A DNA stretch of 64,000 nucleotides from Herbidospora cretacea (GTDB lineage Bacteria > Actinomycetota > Actinomycetes > Streptosporangiales > Streptosporangiaceae): assembly GCF_001570605.1 (NCBI RefSeq), contig NZ_BBXG01000001.1:558001-622000 (forward strand). The letters are read 5' to 3'. Positions 53,871 to 62,202 of this stretch are shown piece by piece. Below the pieces are notes generated by a model. The model did no database searches. It saw nothing but the letters and a program-made list of their open reading frames with translations, and was not told the origin of the DNA. Both the position numbers and the translations under genes were made by a program. Positions within the stretch are counted from its first letter, which is position 1. Each line of letters starts with the position of its first letter.

Positions 53871-55013
53871 ACACAGGACCACGACGATCCCGGCGACCGG
53901 CACCAGCAGCAGCCCGAGCCGGAGCGAGCTGGCGTCGGCGACGAGCCCGACCAGCGGCGGGGTGAGCAGGAACCCGGCCCGCAGCAGCCACGACAGCAGG
54001 GTCAGCCCGGTGCCCGGCCGGAAACCGGGAAGCTGGTCGGCGGTGTGCATGGCGCCGGGGATGAGCGTGGCGCTGCCGAACCCGGCCAGCCCGAACCCGG
54101 CGATGGTGCCGGGCACGCTCGGGAAGGCCAGCGCGAGCCCGATGCCGAGCGCGATGAGCAGCCCGCCGGCCTGGGCGACCGTGCGCTGCCCCCACCGGTC
54201 GACGAACCGGTCGCCCAGCGCCCGCCCGACGAACTGCGCGCCCACGACCGCGACCAGGCCGAACGCCGCGATGCCCGGCGCCGCGCCGAGCGACCCCGAC
54301 AGGTAGACGGCGGCCCAGGTGCCCCCGGCGTCCTCGACGGTGGCGCCGCAGATCGCGATGACCGCCAGCAGCGCGAGCGCGCCGTAGGCGACCGTCCTGA
54401 CCGGGACGGCGGGACCGTCGGTGACGGCCGCCTCGATCGGGTCCTGGGGTTCGGGGCCGGGCAGCAGGAAGCGGTAGGCGACCAGGTTGACGATGACGAA
54501 CGTCACCGCCGAGATGGTCAGGTGCAGCCCGAGCGACAGGCCGAGCGCGGCGGCCGCGCCGCCCATGAGCCCGCCGGTGACGGCTCCCAGGCTCCAGATG
54601 GCGTGGAAGGAGTTGATGATCGAGCGTCCGTAGAGCCGCTGCACCCGCAGGCCGTGGGTGTTCTGGGCGACGTCCACGACCGAGTCGAGCGCGCCGACCG
54701 CGAACAGGGCCCCGGCGAACAGCGCCCAGCTGGGCGCGAGACCGGCGAGCAGCACGAACCCGCTGGTCAGGATCATGCCGCCGACCGCGACCCGGGACGA
54801 CCGCAACCGCCGGATGAGGATCCCGGCGAGCAGCCCCGAGGCCAGCGACCCGGCGGGCACGGCGGCGACGGCGAGCCCGAACTGGGCGTTGGACAGCTCC
54901 AGCGACTCGATGATGGCGGGGTAGCGCGGCATCAGGTTGGCGAAGATGGCGCCGTTGGTGAGGAACAGCAGGGCGACCGCGACCCGGGCACGGCGTTCGG
55001 CGGGGGAGATCAG
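53829..55013 (-). CDS. MFS transporter with a probable CTG start
   Basis: A 394-residue transporter of the YbjJ-like MFS group, about 12 helices. The first in-frame ATG (54932) falls after the first helix (VAVALLFLTNGAIFANL), so it would lose 27 conserved-type residues. No in-frame ATG, GTG or TTG lies further up. CTG at 55013 is preceded by GGAGG at a 6-base spacing, so I take it as the start. Substrate unknown. It follows menF by 28 bases and may be cotranscribed. Confidence 0.75.
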   Translation of the reverse strand: MISPAERRARVAVALLFLTNGAIFANLMPRYPAIIESLELSNAQFGLAVAAVPAGSLASGLLAGILIRRLRSSRVAVGGMILTSGFVLLAGLAPSWALFAGALFAVGALDSVVDVAQNTHGLRVQRLYGRSIINSFHAIWSLGAVTGGLMGGAAAALGLSLGLHLTISAVTFVIVNLVAYRFLLPGPEPQDPIEAAVTDGPAVPVRTVAYGALALLAVIAICGATVEDAGGTWAAVYLSGSLGAAPGIAAFGLVAVVGAQFVGRALGDRFVDRWGQRTVAQAGGLLIALGIGLALAFPSVPGTIAGFGLAGFGSATLIPGAMHTADQLPGFRPGTGLTLLSWLLRAGFLLTPPLVGLVADASSLRLGLLLVPVAGIVVVLCSGVFRPHEQRAAG

Positions 55014-55041
55014 GGGAGCCCTCCAATTAAGGGGAGTCGCG

Positions 55042-56250
55042 TCAGCCTTCGAGGGCGTACTGCATGGCGCGGAACTTCGACTGGGCCTCGGCGAGCTCGG
55101 CCGCCAGGTCGGATCCGCCCATGATGCCGCATCCTGCGAAAAGGCGGGCGCGCGGCCCGTCGAGCTGGGCGCAGCGCAGCGCGATGCCCCACTCGCCGTC
55201 GCCCCGGGCGTCGATCCAGCCGACCGGCCCGGCGTAGCCGCCCCGGTCCATGTTCTCCAGCTGGGGGATCAGCGCGAGCGCGTCTTCGGTCGGGGTGCCG
55301 CCGACGGCGGCCGTCGGGTGGAGGGCGGCCACGACGTCGAGGACCGACGCGCCGTCGCTCAGCCTGCCGGTGACCCGGCTGGCCAGGTGCTGGACGTTGG
55401 GCAGCGACAGCAGCTCGGGCGAGGCCGGCACGTCGAGCTCGGCGCACAGCGGCTTCAGCGCGGCCTCCACCGAGGCGACGGCGCACGTGTGCTCGTAGCG
55501 GTCCTTGGGGGAGTCGAACAGCGTCGCCGGGTCGGCGCCGCTGGGGATCGTGCCGGCCAGCACGAGCGACTCGATGGCCTGGCCGGTGTGCCGCACGAGC
55601 AGCTCGGGCGTCGCGCCGATGAGGCCGCCGACCGAGAAGGTGTAGCACTCGGGGTAGCGCGCCGCGAGCCGGGCCAGCGGGACGCGCGGGTCGATGTCGG
55701 CCTCGGCGGTCGCGATGAGGTCGCGGGCCAGCACGACCTTCTCCAGCCCGCCCGATGTGATGTTCTTCACCGCGGTCGCGACGGCGTGTTCCCAGCCGGG
55801 CGCGGTCAGGGCGCCGTCGGAGTAGCGGATGCGGCCGGGCGGGGTGGCCGGGGTCACCAGCCCGAGGTTCTCCTCGCCGACGGTGGTCAGCCACGCCCGG
55901 CCGTCGCGGCGGGCGACCACGACACGCGGCACGACCAGCACCGACCCCGCCGAGGCGGGGTCGAAGGTGAAGCTGCCGAACGCGACGGGACCGGAGCCGG
56001 GACGGCCCACCTGGTCGTCGATGTCGGTGTGGCCGAACGCGGTGGCCAGCCAGTCGCGGGCCCAGGCGAACCGGCCGGGGCCCGGCGGTATCGTCACCCG
56101 CAGCGCCTCGCCCCACGCCACCAGGCCGTCGCCGTGGTGCACCCACGAGTAGGACGCGGGGCCGGGGAGCAGGGAGATGAGGTCACCGGGGTCGCGAACC
56201 GGGACCGTGCGGACCGGGAGCGGGGGATGGAGTCCGAGGGCGACGCTCAC
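55042..56250 (-). CDS. menF: Isochorismate synthase
   Basis: A 402-residue chorismate-binding enzyme that converts chorismate to isochorismate, the entry to menaquinone synthesis. Typical C-terminal blocks: GLEKVVLARDL, LVLAGTIPSGAD, SLPNVQHLASRVTGRL, LHPTAAVGGTP and FAGCGIMGGSDL. The GTG at 56250 is chosen; a GTG at 56259 and an upstream ATG are alternatives. The nearby menC and menD favour MenF over a siderophore-type EntC. Confidence 0.85.
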   Translation of the reverse strand: MSVALGLHPPLPVRTVPVRDPGDLISLLPGPASYSWVHHGDGLVAWGEALRVTIPPGPGRFAWARDWLATAFGHTDIDDQVGRPGSGPVAFGSFTFDPASAGSVLVVPRVVVARRDGRAWLTTVGEENLGLVTPATPPGRIRYSDGALTAPGWEHAVATAVKNITSGGLEKVVLARDLIATAEADIDPRVPLARLAARYPECYTFSVGGLIGATPELLVRHTGQAIESLVLAGTIPSGADPATLFDSPKDRYEHTCAVASVEAALKPLCAELDVPASPELLSLPNVQHLASRVTGRLSDGASVLDVVAALHPTAAVGGTPTEDALALIPQLENMDRGGYAGPVGWIDARGDGEWGIALRCAQLDGPRARLFAGCGIMGGSDLAAELAEAQSKFRAMQYALEG

Positions 56251-56415
56251 CTCACCCACTTTACGCAGAAACTGAACGTGTTCGACATCGGGGGCCCATC
56301 GGCCGCCCGCGGGTGTCAAGACCCGATAGCAGCTTGGTCATGGAAGAGACGCCTGCCGCCTCGGTAATAGAGCCTGGCCGTTCGTGATCTCTACCTTTGG
56401 CTCCCGGAGGTGTCC

Positions 56416-57225
56416 ATGATCAAGAAGATCACGCCGGTGGTCGCTGCCGCCGTGCTGCTCGTCTGGCCGGGAACGGTCCAGGCGGCCGCCCAGCCGATCA
56501 CGCTGGCGGCGCTCGGCGACTCGATCAGCGCGGGCTTCAACGCCTGCGGGTGGTACGTGGCGTGCACGTCGCGCTCGTGGTCGGCCGGTGACCACAAGGA
56601 GATCAACAGCCACTACCTGCGGCTGCTCGGCGACGGCGCGGACGTCAGGGGCCGCAACCGCAACTTCGCCTACAACGGCGCGACGAGCGCGGACCTGATG
56701 GAGCAGATGGAGGAGGCCCTCAAGGCCAAGGCCGGCTACGTGACGATCCTCATCGGCGCCCAGGACGCGTGCGTGCGGACCGAGCAGCAGATGACCCCGG
56801 TGGCCACCTACCGGGCGCGGGTCGACGCGGCGCTGGCCAAGCTGGCTCCGACGGGCGCGCAGGTCCGCATCGTCAGCATCCCCGACCTCAAGCGCCTGTG
56901 GCGGGTCGGCAAGGACAACGCGATCGCGCGGGCCTTCTGGGGCATCGCGCGCATCTGCCAGACGATGCTGGCCAACCCGACCTCGACCGCCCAGAAGGAC
57001 GAGGACCGGCGCGACCGGGTCCGCGCCCGCGTGATCGCCTACAACGAGGAGATGGGCAAGGCCTGCGCCGCCTACGGCCCGAACTGCCGCTACGACGACG
57101 GCGAGGTGTTCAAGTTCCCGTTCACCCTGTCGATGGTGAGCAAGTGGGACTACTTCCACCCCAACGCCGAGGGCCAGCGGACGATCGCCCGGCTGTCCTT
57201 CCGGACCGTGGAGGCGCCGGTCTAG
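56416..57225 (+). CDS. Secreted SGNH/GDSL hydrolase
   Basis: A 269-residue exported protein with a signal peptide at about 1-24 (AAVLLVWPGTVQAAA). Block I is ALGDSISAGF with the catalytic Ser. The conserved Asn block (usually G-x-N-D) reads IGAQDAC, with Gln in place of Asn. The C-terminal block WDYFHPNAEGQR carries the D-x-x-H pair. It probably acts as an esterase or lipase on extracellular substrates. Cysteines at several points suggest disulfides. The ATG at 56416 follows GGAGG; a GTG two codons upstream is possible. Confidence 0.82.
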   Translation: MIKKITPVVAAAVLLVWPGTVQAAAQPITLAALGDSISAGFNACGWYVACTSRSWSAGDHKEINSHYLRLLGDGADVRGRNRNFAYNGATSADLMEQMEEALKAKAGYVTILIGAQDACVRTEQQMTPVATYRARVDAALAKLAPTGAQVRIVSIPDLKRLWRVGKDNAIARAFWGIARICQTMLANPTSTAQKDEDRRDRVRARVIAYNEEMGKACAAYGPNCRYDDGEVFKFPFTLSMVSKWDYFHPNAEGQRTIARLSFRTVEAPV

Positions 57226-57230
57226 ACGGT

Positions 57231-57836
57231 CTAGAGCCAGCCGTTCCGCCGGGCCACCCCGGCGGCCTCGACGCGGTTGCGGGTCCCGGTCTTGCCGATG
57301 GCCGACGACAGGTAGTTGCGCACCGTGCTCTCCGACAGGTGCAGCCGGGCGGCCAGGTCGGCGATGGCCGCGCCGTCCCCGGCGATGGCCAGGATCTCCC
57401 GTTCCCGTTCGGTGAGCGGGCTCGGCCCGGCCGACAGCGCGGCGGCGGCCAGGGCGGGGTCGACGACCCGCTCGCCCCGCAGCACGCGGCGGATGGCGTC
57501 GGCGAGCTCCTCGACGGGCCCGTCCTTGACGAGGAACCCGCGCGCGCCGGCGTCCATGGCGCGGCGCAGGTAGCCGGGCCGGCCGAACGTGGTGAGGATC
57601 AGGACCCGGCAGGCCGGCAGCCGGTCGCGCAGGTCGGCGGCGGCCTCCAGACCGCCCCGGCCGGGCATCTCGATGTCGAGCAGGGCGACGTCGGGGCGGG
57701 CCTCCAGCGCGGCGGGCACGACCTCGGTCCCGTCGCCGACCTGGGCGACGACCTCGATGTCGGGTTCGAGCCCGAGCAGCAGGGCCAGCGCGCCGCGCAT
57801 CATGCCCTGGTCTTCGGCGAGCAGCACGCGGATCAC
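57231..57836 (-). CDS. LuxR/NarL family response regulator
   Basis: A 201-residue regulator. Receiver domain with phospho-acceptor D54 (ALLDIEMPG), Thr in ILTTF and Lys in FLVKDGP; C-terminal LuxR helix-turn-helix (LTEREREILAIAGDGAAIAD, LHLSESTVRNYLSSAIGK). The GTG start overlaps the kinase stop (GTGA). Last gene of the ABC/two-component operon. Confidence 0.92.
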   Translation of the reverse strand: MIRVLLAEDQGMMRGALALLLGLEPDIEVVAQVGDGTEVVPAALEARPDVALLDIEMPGRGGLEAAADLRDRLPACRVLILTTFGRPGYLRRAMDAGARGFLVKDGPVEELADAIRRVLRGERVVDPALAAAALSAGPSPLTEREREILAIAGDGAAIADLAARLHLSESTVRNYLSSAIGKTGTRNRVEAAGVARRNGWL

Positions 57837-58870
57837 GGACCGGCTCCTTCGGGGATGTTCACGAGCAGGCGGAATCCACCGCCGGGGACGTTCTCGGCGG
57901 TCAGCCGCCCACCGGCGGCCTCGACGCGTTCGCGCAGGCCGCCCAGGCCGTTGCCGACGGCCTTCGCCGCGCCGACGCCGTCGTCGGTGATCTCCAGCTC
58001 GGTCGCCTCGCCCAGCCGGACGGCGATGCCGCACGTCCGGGCGGAGCTGTGCCGGATGACGTTGGTCACACCCTCCCGGACCGCCCACCCGAGCAGCGCG
58101 TCGGTCTCGGGGGTGAGCGCGGTGTCGGCGGCCCGTACGGTCAGGTCGACCCCCGCGTCGGCCAGCGCGCCCCGGGCGGAGGCGAGCTCGGCGTCCAGCC
58201 CCCGGCCCCGGTAGCCGGTGACGGCGGCCCTGACCTGGGTGAGCGCCTCGCGGCCGATCTTCTCGATGTCGGCGGCCTGCCGGGCGGCGGCCTCGCCGTC
58301 ACGCGGGGCGAGCCGGCGCACCACCTCCGCCTTGACGACCATGACCGACAGGGTGTGGCCGAGCAGGTCGTGCAGGTCGCGGGAGAACCGCAGGCGCTCC
58401 TCCGAGACGGCCACCCGGGCCAGCTCCTTCCGGGTGGTGCGCAGCTCCGCGATGGTGTCCCAGAGCTGCACGATGATCCAGGGCACCAGCCCGGCGACGA
58501 ACACGCCCCAGCCGGAGAAGACGATGGACATGCCGTCGTACCCGCTCCGGGCGGCCGACAGGACCGCGACGCCGGTGATGGGCACAAGCAAGGCCACGCC
58601 GGGCCACTTCCGGACGATGGCGCCGGTGGCGACCGCGCTCATCGTGAGGGTGAAGGACCAGGAGCCGCCGAAGGCCAGCGCCGCCGCCGAGCTGGTGGTC
58701 ACGAGCAGCGCCAGGGCGAGCCGCGACTGGCGGCGGGCGGTCCACACGTACAGTGCGGCGATCGCGGCGACGGCCGCCCAGCGGAGGATCGAGGGCCGGG
58801 CGACCGTTTCCAAGACGGGGAGGACCATGAGGAGGATCCAGAAGGTGAACCCTCCCTGACGGCTCGTCAT
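57833..58870 (-). CDS. Two-component sensor histidine kinase (DesK/NarX-like)
   Basis: A 345-residue kinase with about four or five membrane helices in the first 140 residues, a HisKA_3 box (SRDLHDLLGHTLSVMVVKAE) and an ATPase domain (WAVREGVTNVIRHSSARTC, DDGVGAAKAVGNGLGGLRER). The ATG overlaps the ABC permease stop (ATGA). It probably controls the ABC exporter encoded with it. Confidence 0.9.
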   Translation of the reverse strand: MTSRQGGFTFWILLMVLPVLETVARPSILRWAAVAAIAALYVWTARRQSRLALALLVTTSSAAALAFGGSWSFTLTMSAVATGAIVRKWPGVALLVPITGVAVLSAARSGYDGMSIVFSGWGVFVAGLVPWIIVQLWDTIAELRTTRKELARVAVSEERLRFSRDLHDLLGHTLSVMVVKAEVVRRLAPRDGEAAARQAADIEKIGREALTQVRAAVTGYRGRGLDAELASARGALADAGVDLTVRAADTALTPETDALLGWAVREGVTNVIRHSSARTCGIAVRLGEATELEITDDGVGAAKAVGNGLGGLRERVEAAGGRLTAENVPGGGFRLLVNIPEGAGP

Positions 58871-59601
58871 GCACTCCTCCCGGCACGGCGGAAACCGTAC
58901 AAAGCGTAGAGGGTGAAGGCGGCGGTCCACCCCAGCAGAGTGAGCAGCGCGCGCGGCGAGGGGGCCTCGCCGAACAGCACCGCGTAGGGCAGGTGCGTGT
59001 ACGCCGCCACCGGGCTCCACTCGCTGACGGCCTGGAGCCACCCGGGGAAGCCCTGGGCAGGGAACCACAGGCCGCCGACGATCGACAGGGTGAGATATCC
59101 GGCCAGGTTGGCGGCGGCGGAGTTCTGCGGGCTGAGCAGGTAGGCGTTGCCGAGGGCGAAGAGGCTGAACGGGATGGTCCCGACCCACAGCAGCGCCGTC
59201 ACCGCGACCCACTCGAACGGCGTGAGCGGCACCCCGTTGGCCAGCCCGCCCGCGGTGAGCACGAGCAGGATCGACGGCACCACGATGATCGCCCCGGTGG
59301 CGGCCTTCCCGGCGATCACCCGCCAGGGCCGGATCGGCAGCACCGCGAGCTGGGCGAGCCATCCGAGCGCCTTGTCCTCGCTGGTCCCGGTCCCGTTGCT
59401 GAACGCGCCGCCGAGCGCGCCGTAGGCGGCCATGGCCACCATGCTCCACGCCGCCGCGGCGGCCTGCGCCTCGGCGGTCTGCGCGCCGAGCCCGAGGTTG
59501 CTGAACAGCAGGTACATCACGACGGGCAGCGTGAGGCTCATGACGATGAAGCCGTGGTCGCGCAGCATCTTGCGGACCTCGAGCCGGATGTAGGCGGTCA
59601 T
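58867..59601 (-). CDS. ABC-2 type transporter permease
   Basis: A 244-residue membrane protein with about six helices ('FIVMSLTLPVVMYLLFSNL', 'GAIIVVPSILLVLTAGGLA', ALLTLLGWTAAFTLYALYG). Operon partner of the ATPase 32 bases upstream and of the two-component system downstream. Family members export drugs, lipids or antimicrobial peptides. Confidence 0.88.
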   Translation of the reverse strand: MTAYIRLEVRKMLRDHGFIVMSLTLPVVMYLLFSNLGLGAQTAEAQAAAAAWSMVAMAAYGALGGAFSNGTGTSEDKALGWLAQLAVLPIRPWRVIAGKAATGAIIVVPSILLVLTAGGLANGVPLTPFEWVAVTALLWVGTIPFSLFALGNAYLLSPQNSAAANLAGYLTLSIVGGLWFPAQGFPGWLQAVSEWSPVAAYTHLPYAVLFGEAPSPRALLTLLGWTAAFTLYALYGFRRAGRSA

Positions 59602-59632
59602 GTCACTTCTCCTGGGGGACGAAGGGGGGTGG

Positions 59633-60328
59633 TCAGGCCAGGCGGCCGGAGACCAGGGCGAGGAAGGCGTCCTCCAGGTCGCCGCCCTTCTTGATCTCCT
59701 CGCCGGTGCCGTCGGCCACGATCCGGCCGTGGTTCATGACGACGATGCGGTCGGCGAAGCGGTCGGCCTCGTCGAGGTGGTGGGTGGAGAAGACGACGGT
59801 GCGCCCGGCGGCGGACAGGCCGTCCCAGAACTCGCGGCGGGCCTCGACGTCGAGCCCGGCGGTGGGCTCGTCGAGCACCAGCAGCTTCGGGTCCCCGGCC
59901 AGGGCCATGGCGAACCGCGCCCGCTGGCGCTGCCCGCCCGAGAGCCGGTCGACCCGCTGCCGGTCGAGGCCGGTGAGGCCGGTCTGGGCGACGATCCGGT
60001 CGTAGGGGAGGGCGTGGGGGGAGACGGCGCGGGCGAACCGGATCAGTTCCCGGACGGTGACCCGGGGCGGCATCCCGGCCTCCTGCTGCATGACCCCGAC
60101 GAGCCCGGCGTTCAGCGCGGGCCGGGGCTCCTGCCCGAAGAGGGTGGCGCTGCCGGCGTCCGGGGGGAGGAGGCCGAGCAGCACGTTGATGGTGGTGGTC
60201 TTGCCCGCCCCGTTGGGGCCGAGCAGGGCGAGGCGCTGACCCTGGGGGACCGTCAGGGTGAGGCCGTCGACGGCGAGAACGTGCCGGTAGGCCTTGCGCA
60301 GGCCCTGGATGACGATGGCGTCGGTCAT
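59633..60328 (-). CDS. ABC transporter ATP-binding protein
   Basis: A 231-residue ATPase. Walker A GPNGAGKT (37-44), Q-loop GVMQQEAGMP, signature LSGGQRQRARFAMAL, Walker B LLVLDEPTAGLD and H-loop FSTHHLDEADR. First gene of the four-gene exporter/two-component operon. The shared 18-nt motif lies 81-98 bases upstream. Confidence 0.92.
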   Translation of the reverse strand: MTDAIVIQGLRKAYRHVLAVDGLTLTVPQGQRLALLGPNGAGKTTTINVLLGLLPPDAGSATLFGQEPRPALNAGLVGVMQQEAGMPPRVTVRELIRFARAVSPHALPYDRIVAQTGLTGLDRQRVDRLSGGQRQRARFAMALAGDPKLLVLDEPTAGLDVEARREFWDGLSAAGRTVVFSTHHLDEADRFADRIVVMNHGRIVADGTGEEIKKGGDLEDAFLALVSGRLA

Positions 60329-60408
60329 GGGAACGACGTTATTTCCGCCGCTCGCGGCCCTGTAGGGAGCCGAATCCCTGATTCGGCGGTACGAAAGTCC
60401 TGTTAGAG

Positions 60409-60426
60409 ATCTACTTTGTAAAGGCG
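60409..60426 (-). promoter_or_regulatory. 18-nt motif shared with 14794-14811, copy B
   Basis: ATCTACTTTGTAAAGGCG on the plus strand, ending directly at the stop codon of the radical SAM gene and lying upstream of the ABC/two-component operon. Differs from copy A by one base. CTTTGTAAAG in the middle has matching arms CTTT/AAAG. Confidence 0.4.
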
Positions 60427-61443
60427 TCAGCCGCCGAACAGGTCGAGCTGCTCCGGTTCCGGAGCCCGCGCCGGCGGGACGGGCTGCGGCCGCGTCGCGC
60501 GCTCCCTGATGCCGTGTCTGCGGGCGAGCTCCGCCACCTGGGCGGTGATCCTCTGCTGGTAGGCCTTCGGCGCGTAGGCCCCGCGCCCGTAGAGCTCCCG
60601 GTAGCGCGGCACCAGCCTCGGGTGTTCGCGCTCCAGCCACTGGAGCCACCACTCGCGCGCGCCGGTGCGCAGGTGCAGCACGAGCGGGCTCAGCCCGGTC
60701 GCGCCCGCCTCGGCGATCTCCTTGACGGTCGCCTCCAGCTGGGCGGGGGAGTCGGTGAGGTAGGGCAGGATCGGCGCCATCAGCACCGAACACGGGACGC
60801 CGGCCTCGTTGAGCGCCGCGACCGCGCCCAGGCGGGCGCGCGGGCCGGGAGTGCCGGGCTCGGTGGCCCGCCAGGCGGCCGGATGGGTCGTGCCGATCGA
60901 CATGGCGGTGGAGACGCGGGTGCGCGCGGCGGCCTCGGCGAGCAGGTCGAGGTCGCGGAGGATGAGCGTCCCCTTGGTCAGGATGGAGAAGGGGTTGGCG
61001 AACTCGGTGAGGACCCGGATGATGCCCGGCATCAGCCGATAGCGCCCCTCGCACCGCTGGTAGGGGTCGACGTTGGTGCCCATCGCGATGGGCTCGCCCC
61101 GCCAGCGCGGCCCGGCGAGCTCCCGGCGCAGCAGGTCGGCCGCGTTGGTCTTCACGACGATCTTCGTGTCGAAGTCGTGGCCGGCGTCGAGGTCGAGGTA
61201 GGTGTGGGTGTTGCGGGCGAAGCAGTAGACGCAGGCGTGGGTGCAGCCCCGATAGGGGTTGAGGGTCCATTCGAAGGGGACCCGGCTGGGACCGGGGACG
61301 CGGTTGACGATGCTCCGGGCCTGGATCTCGTAGAAGGTGACGCCGCGGAACTCCGGGGTGTCGATGGTCCGGACGACCGCACCCCTGGTGATCAGGGCGT
61401 TGTCGGGCCGGTCGGGGATGAGTTGCAGGTTGTCCCAGCGCAT
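60427..61443 (-). CDS. Rv2578c family radical SAM protein
   Basis: A 338-residue radical SAM enzyme with the cluster motif CTHACVYC (C67, C71, C74), NPYRGC before it and the typical tail EPEQLDLFGG. The mycobacterial homologue Rv2578c belongs to the DNA-damage (LexA) regulon; its reaction is not known to me, but it resembles SPL-like photolyase-type radical SAM proteins (TNVDPYQRCEGRYRLM). A near-perfect SOS box lies just upstream of the start, matching that regulation. Confidence 0.88.
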   Translation of the reverse strand: MRWDNLQLIPDRPDNALITRGAVVRTIDTPEFRGVTFYEIQARSIVNRVPGPSRVPFEWTLNPYRGCTHACVYCFARNTHTYLDLDAGHDFDTKIVVKTNAADLLRRELAGPRWRGEPIAMGTNVDPYQRCEGRYRLMPGIIRVLTEFANPFSILTKGTLILRDLDLLAEAAARTRVSTAMSIGTTHPAAWRATEPGTPGPRARLGAVAALNEAGVPCSVLMAPILPYLTDSPAQLEATVKEIAEAGATGLSPLVLHLRTGAREWWLQWLEREHPRLVPRYRELYGRGAYAPKAYQQRITAQVAELARRHGIRERATRPQPVPPARAPEPEQLDLFGG

Positions 61444-61451
61444 CCCATGAT

Positions 61452-61467
61452 TGGAACATCTGTTCGA
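61452..61467 (-). promoter_or_regulatory. LexA (SOS) box upstream of the radical SAM gene
   Basis: TGGAACATCTGTTCGA matches the actinobacterial SOS consensus TCGAAC-N4-GTTCGA at 11 of 12 positions. It is 8 bases upstream of the ATG at 61443, where it would block the promoter or early transcript of the radical SAM gene; the divergent DUF3040 gene could also be affected. Confidence 0.7.
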
Positions 61468-61576
61468 TCATGATCGCAACGGAAAGCGCGGGCAAATCAG
61501 GCCCCACCAAACGGCTAACGATCTTCTTTAGGGGGAACGACCTCCGCACACACCTTGCATCCCTGGGAGGTGCGCC

Positions 61577-61843
61577 ATGTCCTGGTCGCAAGACGAGGAA
61601 CGGATGCTGGCGATGATCGAGCGGCACCTCACCGACGAGGATCCGAGGCTGGCCGCCCGTTTAGAGTCGTTCAACGAGCGGGTGGTGCGGGGCGAGCGCA
61701 ATCGCCGCCGCACCGACGACAAGAGACGCCGGTGGCGGCGGTCGACGGTGGTGATCGCGGTGAGCTGGTTGCTGATCGCGACGTTGATCGCGACGCTGCT
61801 GGTGATGGCCTTCCACAACGAAGCCGCGGCGGTGCCCTTCTAG
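61577..61843 (+). CDS. DUF3040 family small membrane protein
   Basis: An 88-residue protein with the DUF3040 N terminus MSWSQDEERMLAMIERHLTD followed by DEDPRLAARLESFN, a basic stretch (RNRRRTDDKRRRWRR) and one membrane helix 'STVVIAVSWLLIATLIATLL'. The function of this common actinobacterial family is unknown. Preceded by GGGAGG. Confidence 0.85.
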   Translation: MSWSQDEERMLAMIERHLTDEDPRLAARLESFNERVVRGERNRRRTDDKRRRWRRSTVVIAVSWLLIATLIATLLVMAFHNEAAAVPF

Positions 61844-61866
61844 TTCGAGCCGTCCGTGGTCTCTTT

Positions 61867-61882
61867 TCTCCGTTACGGCTCC
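61867..61882 (+). repeat. Dispersed 16-nt intergenic repeat, copy 3
   Basis: Identical core TCTCCGTTACGGCTCC, starting 24 bases after the DUF3040 stop. The rest of the gap up to 61984 shows only low-complexity C/G-rich DNA. Confidence 0.6.
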
Positions 61883-61984
61883 CGCACGCCCGCCGCCGCC
61901 CGCCGCCCCCGGTCCCCGCCGCACCCGGCGCCGGCCGCCCGCTCCCGCCCGCGCGCCATGACGGACAGGTGAGACGCCCCGTCG

Positions 61985-62026
61985 TTCTTAAATGCTTTGT
62001 CCGGGCCGCGATCCCGTGCGTAGGGT
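61985..62026 (+). promoter_or_regulatory. WhiB7-like promoter of the erm leader
   Basis: An AT-rich block TTCTTAAAT (61985-61993) ends three bases before a -35-like TTGTCC (61997-62002), with an 18-base spacer to TAGGGT (62021-62026). An AT-rich run just upstream of the -35 is the known signature of WhiB7-dependent promoters, which drive antibiotic-resistance genes including erm in mycobacteria. The predicted transcript start is at or within a base of the leader ATG. Confidence 0.5.
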
Positions 62027-62033
62027 GCAGCGC

Positions 62034-62099
62034 ATGGCTTCCCATTTCTGCTGCCCCGTTTTCATCCGCATCCGTCACAGCCGGGCTCTGGCCCGCTAG
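62034..62099 (+). CDS. Erm leader peptide (regulatory)
   Basis: A 21-codon frame starting MASHFCCPVF, then residues 11-17 IRIRHSR, then ALAR and a TAG stop. Arg12-Ile13-Arg14 is an Arg-x-Arg motif of the type that arrests macrolide- and ketolide-bound ribosomes in known erm leaders. The transcript probably starts at the ATG, so translation would be leaderless. It is followed by stem-loops and the erm gene 103 bases downstream. Too short for standard gene finders. Confidence 0.65.
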   Translation: MASHFCCPVFIRIRHSRALAR

Positions 62100-62196
62100 C
62101 GGACGCGATCATTTGCTGAACTAAAGGGCAGTTTCGCGTCCCCGGCGCGCCCAGGGCCCTTCGAGACCCGATTCCTCTCGAAGACCCTGAAAGGGC
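62082..62196 (+). promoter_or_regulatory. Erm attenuator stem-loops
   Basis: Four pairings. CGGGC/GCCCG with loop TCTG (62082-62095) covers the last leader codons. GGACGCG/CGCGTCC (62101-62107 with 62135-62141). CTTCGAG/CTCGAAG (62159-62165 with 62177-62183), extendable by AGGG/CCCT. Alternatively GCCCTT (62156-62161) pairs with AAGGGC (62191-62196) and hides the AAGGG ribosome binding site of erm. Alternative folds around the ribosome binding site fit translational attenuation. Confidence 0.55.
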
Positions 62197-62202
62197 ATTG
62201 CT

